This document shows positions 48,206-56,799 of a stretch of DNA of 64,000 nt, one piece after another (position 1 is the first letter of the stretch; each line of letters opens with the position of its first letter). The notes under the pieces were generated by a model, which searched no databases, was not told the DNA's origin, and worked only from the letters and a program-made list of their open reading frames with translations. This stretch comes from Hungatella sp. UBA3048 (GTDB lineage Bacteria > Bacillota > Clostridia > Lachnospirales > Lachnospiraceae): contig DFCS01000003.1 of assembly GCA_002367105.1 (NCBI GenBank), positions 108,374 through 172,373 on the forward strand. The letters are read 5' to 3'. The translations under genes were made by a program, and so were the position numbers.

Positions 48206-50620
48206 CTACCAGATATTCTCTGTCCGGGCGATAATTGCATCCTGTGCCTCGGGCATCAGGGATACAAACTGAGCGCAATAGCCTGCCACCCGGATAATCA
48301 GATCCGTATATTTCTCCGGTGCCTGTTTTGCCTCTTTAAGCGTTTCGGAATCAATAATATTAAACTGGTTATGATAAATCCCTTTTTCAACACTAGCCTC
48401 CAGGAAGTTTATAAATTTCTCCAAGTTTTCATCTCCTTCCAGAGAGCCTGGTGAAAACCTCATATTCAACAACTGGCCAGCTGCAACTTTATCATTTGGC
48501 AACTTCGAAACGGAGTTAATCACCGCTGTTGGCCCGCTGGTATCAGTTCCCTGAGTTGGCGAGCAGCCTTCATTGAGTGGACTTTTTGCTTCCCGTCCAT
48601 CCGGGGTCGCCCCCACGTCAAGACCATTTGGCACATAAGAAGTAATATTACTTGTTGACATGGTATAGCCGCTGACCTCCGGTCCTTTACCAAACCGTTC
48701 GGTTTTATAATCCGGAAGCAGATTTAAATAGGAGTTGAAGACATCCCTGACAATCCCATCAACAAAATCATTGTCATTGCCGAACTTAGGAACACTCTTT
48801 ACCATCTTGTGAATTTGTGCGTCTCCCTGCCAGTTTTTATTCATTGCCAACAGCAATTCTCCCCATGTCAATTTCTGTTCTTCAAAAATAAGCTGTTTAA
48901 TCACTGCCAGGGAATTTCCCACCACACTTGGACCGATATTGGACTGGGAGATAATATCATATTTACATCCACCATTTTTCAATGTCTTACCCAGAGCCAT
49001 GCTGTTATCAATAAAACAGGATGCAAACGGATCTGCATCATAAACAGCCAGCGCCCGGTCACATACAGCATCACACTCAACTGCCAAATCAGAATAGAAT
49101 TTAAGCATTCTGGTCCAGGCAGCCCACACCTCCTCATAGGAGCGATAATCAACCTTTGGTCCATCTTCACCATTTATTTTAATCATCTGGATACCGGAAT
49201 TGGGATCCATTCCGTTATGCAGAACGATTTCCAACACCTTTCCCCAGTTAACATAGGTCATTCCCGTAGCCCGATGACCATATTTCCCCGGAACCCCGGT
49301 TTCCACACAGCCGATGGCACAATAATCAAGTGCGTCCTCTTTCGGAATCCCAAGATCTTTCAGCCCTTTGACCGCTACTTCATCATTAAACATCGACGGC
49401 ATACCACAGCCGGTACGAATCAATTTTGCTGCTAACCGAAGCAAATCCCTGGGAGTGTCACGATGGTATCTCATTGAAAAATTTGGTTCTGCCATCTTAG
49501 TCAGATTCATCGCCTCGATACTCAGATATGAAAGTTCATTCGTTCCATCAGTTCCATCAGGTTTCAGACCACCGACCATCAGGTTTGAATAAAGCGGATA
49601 CCCCTGCGAGAATTTGGTATGACCATAAGGACGGATTTTATTGTTGCTGCTGTTCATCAGGAACATATGGGTGATAATCTCCAACGCCTTTTCTTTTGTG
49701 ATTACTCCCTTCTCTATATCCTGGCAATACAGTTCATTCATATATTGGTCAAAACGCCCGTAACAAAACGAATGTCCATTACTCTCTATCATCTGCAGTA
49801 TATGTACCAGATAACAGATCTCACAACCTTCGTAGAAGCTTCTGGCCGGCTGTTCCATCAGTGTTTCACACATGTTTGCAATATACAACAATTCCTCTTT
49901 ACGCTTTGGATCTGATTCTCTTTCCGCTGTTTCATACGCTAATCCTGAATATCTTTTTATAAAATGCAAAGAACCTTCCAGAGCAATGATGACCGCTTGG
50001 TAAAACGTAATATTTTCTTCTGTCAGATTTTTCTCCTGCAGTTTTCCCTTCGCCTCATCGATGAGAGCCCGGAATCCCCGTTGCAATATCACTTCGTGCT
50101 TCGGTACAATATGGCCGTCACCGGACATGGATATTCCACCGCGATGAATGACCCCCTGACGTTCTGCCAGTACAATCTCCTCTGGTGTATTGTTTCTGAC
50201 ATCATCTTCATGAGTATTCCCATGCCAGTATGGGGCAATTTTCCGCAACTCTTCCTTAGTCTGTTCTGATATCTGAAAAACATCACCAGTTCGTTTATCG
50301 AATTCATCCAACTCCTTAACCACCCAGTCGATAGAAAATTCAGGGAAAATCGGAGCAGCAAAATTCCGGCTGGCCTGATTACCAAAAATAAGACTATCTT
50401 CCTCCAAATAAATTGTCATATACTTTAAGATGTGAGTAAATGCCTTAGCTTTACGCAAAACATAGTCCTCACCTTCTGTCTCTTTAAATGATTCCGTAAT
50501 CAAAACAGCTCGTTCGCTGCAGATGCTGGCAGTCCGCTTTTCCATTTTTTGCTGCAGACGCTTAATCCGCATCAGGTCAATATCTTCGTTTTCCGGGATA
50601 AACTCTAAATAATCATTCAT
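48206..50620 (-). CDS. Glycyl radical enzyme, YbiW/PflD-like (C-O lyase / dehydratase type)
   Basis: 804 aa from the ATG at 50618-50620, seven bases after GGAGG; an ATG six bases upstream touches the ribosome site. Catalytic Cys438 and base Glu440 are in AIGCVETGVPGK; the radical Gly780 is in IIRVAGYCAQF. From memory of E. coli proteins, long stretches match YbiW: GNQASRNFAAPIFPE vs GNQASEVRAAPIFPE, QMIESNGHSFCYGRFDQY vs QIESNGHSVSFGRMDQY, and the Cys loop. YbiW and PflD open 1,5-anhydroglucitol- or anhydromannitol-6-phosphate. No choline-lyase or propanediol-dehydratase GCVEP loop is seen. With a PTS and aldolases nearby, a phosphorylated polyol or anhydro-sugar substrate is likely. Exact substrate unproven. 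Confidence 0.9.
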   Translation of the reverse strand: MNDYLEFIPENEDIDLMRIKRLQQKMEKRTASICSERAVLITESFKETEGEDYVLRKAKAFTHILKYMTIYLEEDSLIFGNQASRNFAAPIFPEFSIDWVVKELDEFDKRTGDVFQISEQTKEELRKIAPYWHGNTHEDDVRNNTPEEIVLAERQGVIHRGGISMSGDGHIVPKHEVILQRGFRALIDEAKGKLQEKNLTEENITFYQAVIIALEGSLHFIKRYSGLAYETAERESDPKRKEELLYIANMCETLMEQPARSFYEGCEICYLVHILQMIESNGHSFCYGRFDQYMNELYCQDIEKGVITKEKALEIITHMFLMNSSNNKIRPYGHTKFSQGYPLYSNLMVGGLKPDGTDGTNELSYLSIEAMNLTKMAEPNFSMRYHRDTPRDLLRLAAKLIRTGCGMPSMFNDEVAVKGLKDLGIPKEDALDYCAIGCVETGVPGKYGHRATGMTYVNWGKVLEIVLHNGMDPNSGIQMIKINGEDGPKVDYRSYEEVWAAWTRMLKFYSDLAVECDAVCDRALAVYDADPFASCFIDNSMALGKTLKNGGCKYDIISQSNIGPSVVGNSLAVIKQLIFEEQKLTWGELLLAMNKNWQGDAQIHKMVKSVPKFGNDNDFVDGIVRDVFNSYLNLLPDYKTERFGKGPEVSGYTMSTSNITSYVPNGLDVGATPDGREAKSPLNEGCSPTQGTDTSGPTAVINSVSKLPNDKVAAGQLLNMRFSPGSLEGDENLEKFINFLEASVEKGIYHNQFNIIDSETLKEAKQAPEKYTDLIIRVAGYCAQFVSLMPEAQDAIIARTENIW

Positions 50621-50664
50621 ATTCATACCTCCATATTAAATTTATTTTCGGTGTTCTTAAGTTT

Positions 50665-50693
50665 ATTATAAGTGCTTTTAAGCATTTAGTCAA
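50665..50693 (-). promoter_or_regulatory. Promoter and candidate operator of the GRE gene
   Basis: Minus strand: TTGACT (50688-50693), 17 bp, TATAAT (50665-50670). The spacer contains the near-palindrome TGCTTTTAAGCA (50673-50684; arms TGCTT/AAGCA), a good place for a repressor. No TGTA-N3-TACA site is present, so this unit seems to have separate control, possibly by the downstream DeoR. Confidence 0.65.
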
Positions 50694-50729
50694 TATGCAT
50701 GCATATTTTTAAGCGTTTTTATAATGAAA

Positions 50730-50778
50730 TACCCTGAAAGTCAGACACAGACTTCATCTATGCCTTACTATCAGGGTA
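50730..50778 (-). terminator. Hairpin between the PTS operon and the GRE gene
   Basis: TACCCTGA (50730-50737) pairs with TCAGGGTA (50771-50778); an inner AAGTC/GACTT stem closes the loop. On the minus strand only a weak T stretch follows, so partial readthrough from the PTS genes into the GRE gene is possible. Confidence 0.45.
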
Positions 50779-50800
50779 CACGCCTACTTATCAGAAGATA

Positions 50801-51637
50801 TTAGTAGCTTAAACCAGGATCAAAGAATCCTAACAGAACACCAACGAATGAAACAACAACTAAAAGCAGCATAACCAATAACGGCGACATTTTCTTTTTC
50901 GTCATTAGCCACCAACAGATAATCACAGCTGCTGCAGATAAAATATTTGGAAACACACTATCCAGAGTTTGTTGCAGGTTGACATATTCCACCCCAGCAG
51001 CATTAGCCAGTGAAAAGGATGTCCTCACATTAATCCAGGATGCCGCAACTGCACCGATTACAATGGTTCCCAGCAGAATAACTGCATCACGAATAGCATT
51101 CGCTTTCTCTCCAACTAAAATATCCACCGCTTTACCACCCAGATCATATCCCTTATAGAACAGAAAACGCATTCCTAAAGTAACAATCAGATTCCATACC
51201 ACAATATAAAAGATTGCCCCCAACGGGGAACCGTCGTTTGACAAGCCCAGTCCAATTCCCAATAGAATTGGAATCAGGGTTCCGACAACGAGGGAGTCGC
51301 CCAATCCTGCCAATGGTCCCATCAGACCAGCACGGACACCATTGATCATCTCTCCATCGATTTCATCCCCATTCGCTTTCGCCTCTTCCAGACCGATGGT
51401 TACACCGACAATAACACTCCCCACCTGTGGTTCTGTATTGAAAAAGGCACTGTAAGTTTCCAGCGCTTCTTTCTGCTCTTCCTTGGTATCGTAAAGTTCG
51501 CGGACAACCGGAAGCATTGAACAAAGATAACCAAAGGTCTGCATATGTTCCTGTGAATAGCAGGTCAAGTGCCCATAGTACCAGGTTTTTAATGCTTTGC
51601 TCAGAGTCTTTTTTGATACTTTTTTTCTTTGCTCCAT
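50801..51637 (-). CDS. Mannose-family PTS EIID
   Basis: 278 aa from the ATG at 51635-51637 behind GAGGAGAT; it starts 1 bp after the EIIC stop. Features of EIID: WYGHLTCYSQEHMQTFGYLCSMLPVVRELY, MGPLAGLGDSLVVGTLIPILLGIGLGL and a C-terminal hydrophobic segment. With EIIC it forms the membrane channel. Confidence 0.93.
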   Translation of the reverse strand: MEQRKKVSKKTLSKALKTWYYGHLTCYSQEHMQTFGYLCSMLPVVRELYDTKEEQKEALETYSAFFNTEPQVGSVIVGVTIGLEEAKANGDEIDGEMINGVRAGLMGPLAGLGDSLVVGTLIPILLGIGLGLSNDGSPLGAIFYIVVWNLIVTLGMRFLFYKGYDLGGKAVDILVGEKANAIRDAVILLGTIVIGAVAASWINVRTSFSLANAAGVEYVNLQQTLDSVFPNILSAAAVIICWWLMTKKKMSPLLVMLLLVVVSFVGVLLGFFDPGLSY

Positions 51638-51638
51638 C

Positions 51639-52484
51639 TTATATCTCCTCCTCGTCATCGTAGTCAGCATTTACTGCCGCAAATTTTCTGGCATCTACAG
51701 AAATCATCTTAATCCGGTAGCTGATTACCGCAAAGAATCCGCCCACAATCGCTGCACCGATCAGATTGACGCCCATAGCAGCCGCCAGAGTAAACCCAAA
51801 GAAGAAAGACAGAATATCAATGCTGTTCTGAACTACCTGCCTAAGTAAAATCGCAATACCTACTGCCGGCAGCAGACTGCCAACCGTAAACAATGTTTTC
51901 ATTGCCAGTCCATCCATTGGGAGGAAGATTTTAATAGCCTCTACCATCGGTGCACCCATCTTTGCCATAAACAATGTTGGGATAAAGCTACAAACGATAT
52001 GAGAAATCCAAGGCAGACCCATATCAACAAGATAGAGTTTATCAAAGTCACCTTTCTCCAGCCATTTCCAGCCCATATGCTGCCAGATCAGATTCATTGT
52101 TGCCGTACCGTAGAACAATACCGTACCAATGGTACCAACCATCGTTCCGAATGATGTCGCCATGCCATTTCCTTCTGAAGACGCCGGATCAATTCCATAT
52201 CCTTTCAAGGCAATCATCGCCAATGGAATACCAATGTAGCTGATCGCCCTGACATCAGCTGAAACGGTTCCACCAGGAGTTACGAGAGCAATATAAACAA
52301 CCTGCATTGCAGATCCGACCAAAATTCCCGAACGCACATCACCTAAGATCAAGCCGCATACCAGACCACCAATCAAAGGACGTCCGAGCGTATAGTTTCC
52401 GATTGATGTACCACCCAGACCAGGCATACTGGACAGGCAGGCAAAAAAACCAAGTAAAATTGCTTGTATCCAACTTATTTCCAT
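51639..52484 (-). CDS. Mannose-family PTS EIIC
   Basis: 281 aa with about seven membrane spans. IQAILLGFFACLSSMPGLGGTSIG at the N-terminus and GRPLIGGLVCGLILGDVRSGILVGSAMQVVYI are EIIC-Man hallmarks. RBS GGAGGGGATGG. The sequence shows no clear substrate marker; family members carry hexoses, hexosamines, sorbose, polyols and glycation products. Confidence 0.93.
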   Translation of the reverse strand: MEISWIQAILLGFFACLSSMPGLGGTSIGNYTLGRPLIGGLVCGLILGDVRSGILVGSAMQVVYIALVTPGGTVSADVRAISYIGIPLAMIALKGYGIDPASSEGNGMATSFGTMVGTIGTVLFYGTATMNLIWQHMGWKWLEKGDFDKLYLVDMGLPWISHIVCSFIPTLFMAKMGAPMVEAIKIFLPMDGLAMKTLFTVGSLLPAVGIAILLRQVVQNSIDILSFFFGFTLAAAMGVNLIGAAIVGGFFAVISYRIKMISVDARKFAAVNADYDDEEEI

Positions 52485-52551
52485 CTTCCATCCCCTCCAA
52501 TTTCATCTATGTCAAATACCAATCCCTGACTATTGCCGGGGATTTCCCATG

Positions 52552-53046
52552 TTATTGATAACCGAATCTGTCTCTGAACTTTTTCCAATTTCCAATTGTC
52601 TCTTCTTTGATAAGTGCAAATTCAATCTCATATCCTGCCTTCATAATCTTTTCCAGCGCTTCCGCCTCTTCCGGTGTAATGGATTGATTGTTTCCAAGTT
52701 TGATTGTGTTCGGTCTGTCATTACAAGGTCCGATCACCACTTCACTCATTCCAGGATCAAAGCCATCATCCACAAGGATTTTTGCCATATCAATCGGATT
52801 TTTTGTAATCAGAAAATACCGATCATTACTGTCAATTACCTTCTGACACTTCTCCTCCCATTCAGCCATGGTCCACACAAAGGTCTTTTTACCGCTGGCA
52901 CTCTTATATGCCTTCTTCAACACAGGTGTATTGGCAGCCAGATCATTAACTGCAATCAAACCATCACAAGGATACTGGGACGACCATCTGATACAGGTCT
53001 GTCCGTGAATCATTCTGTCATCTACACGAATAAACGAAATAGCCAT
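52552..53046 (-). CDS. Mannose-family PTS EIIB
   Basis: 164 aa cytoplasmic EIIB with phospho-acceptor His14 in RVDDRMIHGQT, followed by the usual VNDLAANTPVLKKAYKSA. It accepts phosphate from EIIA and hands it to the sugar passing EIIC/EIID, so the imported compound arrives phosphorylated, the state a YbiW-type GRE needs. Confidence 0.93.
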   Translation of the reverse strand: MAISFIRVDDRMIHGQTCIRWSSQYPCDGLIAVNDLAANTPVLKKAYKSASGKKTFVWTMAEWEEKCQKVIDSNDRYFLITKNPIDMAKILVDDGFDPGMSEVVIGPCNDRPNTIKLGNNQSITPEEAEALEKIMKAGYEIEFALIKEETIGNWKKFRDRFGYQ

Positions 53047-53060
53047 TGTAACCCCTCCTT

Positions 53061-53483
53061 CTAAATTTCATCATCAACTAATGGTACTGCACAAAATTCC
53101 TTTACTGCCTCCTGACCAGATGAAATAATCTCCCGCTTTAATGTTTCATCCGGGATTCCATCCTGACTCATCACTACAGTAAGAACCATTGATAAGTTCA
53201 TTCCGCCAAAAATCACGGTTTGATCCAGTAACCCCTTTTTATCCAAAACATTCATCGCTCCCGTAAGCGGCGATCCACCAACAATATCCGCAAATAAAAT
53301 AATTTGATCCTCCGAAGAGATTCCTCCAATCAATCTGCTTACATTTTCTGCGTATTGCTCCGCTCCCATATCGCTTGTCAAGCTTGTACTGAGAACATCC
53401 TCCCGCTCACCAGCAAGCATCTTAATCACACTATGCATCCCTCCCGCCAATTCCCCATGGCTGACCAGCATCACATATTTCAT
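53061..53483 (-). CDS. Mannose-family PTS EIIA
   Basis: 140 aa with phospho-acceptor His9 in VSHGELAGG and the family motif ADIVGGSPLTGAMNVL. It takes phosphate from HPr. The stop is 14 bp before the EIIB start. Confidence 0.93.
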   Translation of the reverse strand: MKYVMLVSHGELAGGMHSVIKMLAGEREDVLSTSLTSDMGAEQYAENVSRLIGGISSEDQIILFADIVGGSPLTGAMNVLDKKGLLDQTVIFGGMNLSMVLTVVMSQDGIPDETLKREIISSGQEAVKEFCAVPLVDDEI

Positions 53484-53511
53484 GCATTACACCTCTCTTA
53501 TCTTCACAGCT

Positions 53512-54303
53512 CTACAGAATTCTGTCATTATATCCGGGGCGATACCGCTTCATAGCTTCATAATCAGCCAAAAGCGTCTCAGGTATCTCTACATGCCCGA
53601 TAAAATTCTTCCCCTTCGGTCCATATCCCTTTTCATCATCCCTCAACCTTGATAACTCCCCTGAAATCAAAGTAAAAAAGCGTTCCTCTTCCCATGTCTC
53701 CGGCATACTGCTTAGATATTTTAGCTGTTCATCCACTCCTGGCACAAAGGATGCATAATTATATACCTGACAGTCGCCTGATACATAATACTTTAAAGAT
53801 TCATAACTCCGTCGCTGCATCAATGGATCCTGCAGCAGTATGATATGGTTCATGGGTATTCCCTTATCCTTCAATAACTGTACACCATTACGGCTATTCT
53901 CCCCACAGTTTGTTGAACTGGTCTCCACTAATATCCGTTCTTCCGACACACCGTTATACCGGACTGCAATTTCACGGGAAATCTCCGCTTCTGATAAAGA
54001 AGAGATTTGTTCCGACAATAGCCGATATCGATTATCTGCAATGGCATTCTCTCTCAACAGAACAGTACCGTGTCCAACACCACCGCAAAACAACAGATAA
54101 TCAGCCAGCCCGGCATCAAGTGCATCAGCAGCTGTTTCAATCACTGTAAGAAGTTCATTTCCAAATACCATCAGAACGTCAGCTTTTTCTATTCCCTTTT
54201 TTTCACTCAACTCACGTTTTGTCAGTTGTTCAAAATCTCTTACAGCCAGAAATTGACACAGCCGATTAATGGAATCTCTTAAATCAAACATTCCATTTTC
54301 CAT
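53512..54303 (-). CDS. YdcF/SanA-like DUF218 protein
   Basis: 263 aa, no membrane segment. Core DUF218 motifs: ADVLMVFGNELL, DYLLFCGGVGHG, RILVETSSTNCGENSRNGVQLL, and IILLQDPLMQRRSY. E. coli YdcF has this fold without a known reaction. Members of this soluble subtype occur in PTS and sugar operons; function is unknown. Start is 3 bp after the transaldolase-like gene stop, so it is firmly part of the operon. Confidence 0.8.
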   Translation of the reverse strand: MENGMFDLRDSINRLCQFLAVRDFEQLTKRELSEKKGIEKADVLMVFGNELLTVIETAADALDAGLADYLLFCGGVGHGTVLLRENAIADNRYRLLSEQISSLSEAEISREIAVRYNGVSEERILVETSSTNCGENSRNGVQLLKDKGIPMNHIILLQDPLMQRRSYESLKYYVSGDCQVYNYASFVPGVDEQLKYLSSMPETWEEERFFTLISGELSRLRDDEKGYGPKGKNFIGHVEIPETLLADYEAMKRYRPGYNDRIL

Positions 54304-54306
54304 CTC

Positions 54307-54960
54307 TTACTCGCCAAATACCGCTTTATAATCCGCTTGGAACTTGGCAATTCCCTGATCAGTAAGCGGATGTTTTGTCATCATCTCAATAACACTGTAA
54401 GGAACTGTCGCCAAATCTGCACCGGCAAGGGCACACTCGATCACATGGACAGGATTTCTGACACTTGCAGATATAATCTGCGCTTCGATACTATGTACGG
54501 CAAACATATCCGCAATTGTCTTAATCAGCTCTGTTCCCGGAGAATTAATATCATCCAGACGTCCGATAAAAGGTGAGACATAGGTTGCTCCGGCTCTTGC
54601 TGCAAGCAATGCTTGGGTAGCGGTAAAGATTAAAGTAACATTTGTTTTGATTCCCTTATCCGACAACACCTTTGTTGCTTTCAGCCCCTCACTAGTCATC
54701 GGAATCTTTACAACCATGTTGGGATGAATCTTAGCAATCTCAATTCCCTCGGCAATCATTCCCTCGGCATCAACAGTTGTTGCCTTTACTTCACCACTGA
54801 TTGGACCATCAACAATATCAGTAATTTCTTTGATGACTTCAGCAAAATCTCTTCCCTCTTTGGCAATCAGAGATGGATTTGTTGTAACACCACAGATAAC
54901 CCCCATCTCATTTGCTTTTTTGATGTCATCCACATTTGCAGTATCTATAAAAAATCTCAT
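54307..54960 (-). CDS. TalC/FSA-family transaldolase or fructose-6-phosphate aldolase
   Basis: 217 aa. Schiff-base Lys85 in [10 protein letters not shown]-terminus [11 protein letters not shown] and [13 protein letters not shown] are family standard. Two residues separate aldolases from transaldolases in this family: E. coli FsaA has Gln59 and Tyr131, transaldolases have Glu and Phe. Hand alignment gives Glu57 (SGEVKATT) and Phe131 ([11 protein letters not shown]) here, which favours transaldolase activity. It follows deoC by 11 bp and precedes the PTS genes. In E. coli the YbiW/PflD product is cleaved by FsaA/FsaB, so this enzyme is the positional equivalent but may not act the same way. Confidence 0.9.
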   Translation of the reverse strand: MRFFIDTANVDDIKKANEMGVICGVTTNPSLIAKEGRDFAEVIKEITDIVDGPISGEVKATTVDAEGMIAEGIEIAKIHPNMVVKIPMTSEGLKATKVLSDKGIKTNVTLIFTATQALLAARAGATYVSPFIGRLDDINSPGTELIKTIADMFAVHSIEAQIISASVRNPVHVIECALAGADLATVPYSVIEMMTKHPLTDQGIAKFQADYKAVFGE

Positions 54961-54971
54961 TTCAGACCTCC

Positions 54972-55709
54972 TTAATATGTATTTGTATTGTTCTTGTCCG
55001 CCTCACCAACCCCCAGAACAACTGGTGTTGAACGGTAGCCAATACCCATCCGGTCAATACCCATATCAATCAGTTTAAAGAAATGCTCCTGATCGCGGAT
55101 CCCACCGGAACCTTTCACCTGACATCTGCCTTTTGCAGTGTCCATCATAGCTTGAATCACTTCTACTGTCGCACCATCACTTTTACCGCCGGTAAAAAAT
55201 CCTGTAGATGTTTTAACAAAGTCAACACCGGCTGCGATAGCTGCTTCTGTAGCTTTCTTCACTTCATCAATGGTTAAAGTATCGGTTTCAAAAATCACTT
55301 TTACAACTGTGCCATATTTGTGGCAGGCATCACATACAGCTTTAATATCCGCTTCAACTTCTTTCCACATACCACTGCGAATCCAGCCGAAGTTTGCAAC
55401 AATATCGAGTTCAAAAATATCTCCACGTTTGCAATACTCCTCTGCCTGCTGTGCTTTGGATTCAGTTGTAGATAAACCGAACGGAAAATCGCAGACAACA
55501 CAGATTTTTGTTTCTGTACCTTTGGTCATCTCAGCCGCAATGTCCAGGGAAGCCGGATTAATACATACGGTCTTGCATCCATAATCAATGCCTTCCTGAA
55601 TATATTTGCGAATCTCTTCCTGTGTAAACTCTGGTTTCAATACTGACTGGTCAATATAAGCTGCCAGTTCTTTTCTTGTCATTTCTGCTGCTTTTTTAGT
55701 TGGTTTCAT
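54972..55709 (-). CDS. DeoC-family class I aldolase, divergent
   Basis: 245 aa. DeoC fold: [15 protein letters not shown], Asp102 in [10 protein letters not shown], Schiff-base Lys166 in [10 protein letters not shown], and proton-relay Lys199 in [10 protein letters not shown]. Differences from ordinary 2-deoxyribose-5-phosphate aldolase: VIGFPLG is VCDFPFG, INIGALKSG is ANFGWIRSG, and the phosphate-binding RIGTSS is RMGIGYRST. The catalytic lysines remain, so it is probably an active aldolase with a changed substrate. First gene of the leftward PTS operon, behind a GntR-type operator. The symbol deoC is withheld for that reason. Confidence 0.85.
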   Translation of the reverse strand: MKPTKKAAEMTRKELAAYIDQSVLKPEFTQEEIRKYIQEGIDYGCKTVCINPASLDIAAEMTKGTETKICVVCDFPFGLSTTESKAQQAEEYCKRGDIFELDIVANFGWIRSGMWKEVEADIKAVCDACHKYGTVVKVIFETDTLTIDEVKKATEAAIAAGVDFVKTSTGFFTGGKSDGATVEVIQAMMDTAKGRCQVKGSGGIRDQEHFFKLIDMGIDRMGIGYRSTPVVLGVGEADKNNTNTY

Positions 55710-55743
55710 TTTAATTCCTCCTATATATTATTTATGTTTAGAA

Positions 55744-55786
55744 TGTATAGTACATTTAATATATATCATATTAACCAATTTGTCAA
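55744..55786 (-). promoter_or_regulatory. Promoter of the aldolase-PTS operon with TGTA-N3-TACA operator
   Basis: Minus strand: TTGACA (55781-55786), 17 bp, TATATT (55758-55763), then the palindrome TGTATAGTACA (55744-55754) three bases downstream. Confidence 0.75.
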
Positions 55787-55809
55787 TAATCTTTTTAAGA
55801 CTTTTCAAG

Positions 55810-55857
55810 TTGAAAAAAAAATCGATTTGTGATATTATGATCCATATATACCATACA
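55810..55857 (+). promoter_or_regulatory. gntR promoter with operator
   Basis: TTGAAA (55810-55815), 17 bp, TATTAT (55833-55838), then TATACCATACA (55847-55857), the operator motif with one mismatch; suggests autoregulation. Confidence 0.65.
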
Positions 55858-55925
55858 TTTATACCAAACCAAATCAATGTTCAATTTGTTCCATTATTAT
55901 CAGGAGAATAAAAGGGGGTAATATT

Positions 55926-56735
55926 TTGGATATAAACTATTTTAAAGAAACATTTCAATTCCAGACCGGCAGTAACAAGCCCTTGTACGAGCAATTAACC
56001 TCATACATCAAAATTCAAATCCAGGCCGGTGTTTTAAAACCTGGCGAACAAATGCTGACTGAACAGCAACTCTGCGAAATCCTGAATGTCAGTCGGAATA
56101 CGGTGAGACAATCGTTAAACCGGTTGGTCGATGACGGGCTTCTGGTTCGTTACCGGGGAAAAGGCTCATTCATTGCCGATGAAAAAATCAAACGTCAAAT
56201 CAACTACTTGTATAACTTTACAGAAAACATGCTTAGTCTGGGAGCAACTCCTTCTTCAGTGATATTATCTTATGGCGTTGAGGATGCTGATGCAAAAATC
56301 AAAAAAAATCTTGAGCTTCCACAAGGACAAACCAAGGTTTTTGCTTTAGTCCGATTGCGGTGTGCCAATGGTGTGCCAATTTTATATGAAAGAACATATA
56401 TTCCTTACTACCTGTGTCCCGGCATTGAACATATCAATTTTGAAACAACATCACTTTACCATATACTGGACGAACGGTATAAACTGAACCTATATCATGC
56501 GACCGAAACGATAGAAGCTGTTCTGATTAACCAGACTGAAGCCAAACTCCTGGAATGTAAATCGAAGTCAGCCGGATATGAAATCAACCGCATTTCCCAT
56601 CTCGACTCCGGTTTTATCTTCGAATTTACCACTTCCATTACCAGAGCCGATAAGTGTGTATTCCAAATGGAATTGTATAAAAATCCTAGTGACAGCAAGT
56701 TTCCAGTGAATATAGAGCGTCAGGTACATCTATAA
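55926..56735 (+). CDS. GntR/HutC-family regulator of the PTS-aldolase cluster
   Basis: 269 aa with a TTG start (55926-55928) behind AAAGGGGGT. N-terminal winged helix: PLYEQLTSYIKIQIQAGVLKPGEQM, LNVSRNTVRQSLNRLVDDGLLVRYRGKGSF. The C-terminal UTRA domain (NILYERTYIPYYLCPG, AGYEINRISH) binds a sugar or amino-acid-type ligand. Family operators are typically short palindromes around GT.TA.AC, which fits the TGTA-N3-TACA sites at this gene and at three other cluster promoters. Likely the cluster's main repressor. Confidence 0.93.
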   Translation: MDINYFKETFQFQTGSNKPLYEQLTSYIKIQIQAGVLKPGEQMLTEQQLCEILNVSRNTVRQSLNRLVDDGLLVRYRGKGSFIADEKIKRQINYLYNFTENMLSLGATPSSVILSYGVEDADAKIKKNLELPQGQTKVFALVRLRCANGVPILYERTYIPYYLCPGIEHINFETTSLYHILDERYKLNLYHATETIEAVLINQTEAKLLECKSKSAGYEINRISHLDSGFIFEFTTSITRADKCVFQMELYKNPSDSKFPVNIERQVHL

Positions 56736-56746
56736 AATTATAAAAT

Positions 56747-56788
56747 AAGAGCGACAGGTTCCAGTAGTAGCCTGTCGCTCTTGTTTTA
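56747..56788 (+). terminator. Terminator of gntR
   Basis: AAGAGCGACAGG (56747-56758) and CCTGTCGCTCTT (56771-56782), followed by GTTTTAT. Confidence 0.88.
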
Positions 56789-56799
56789 TACTCATTTGA

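Noticed and set aside
48809..49435. Plus-strand frame of 208 codons in the GRE gene
   Set aside because: Antisense shadow of a strongly conserved enzyme.
47251..50620. Bacterial microcompartment (choline or propanediol type) around the GRE
   Set aside because: No shell proteins, aldehyde dehydrogenase or signature peptides are present, and the Cys loop is not the GCVEP form.
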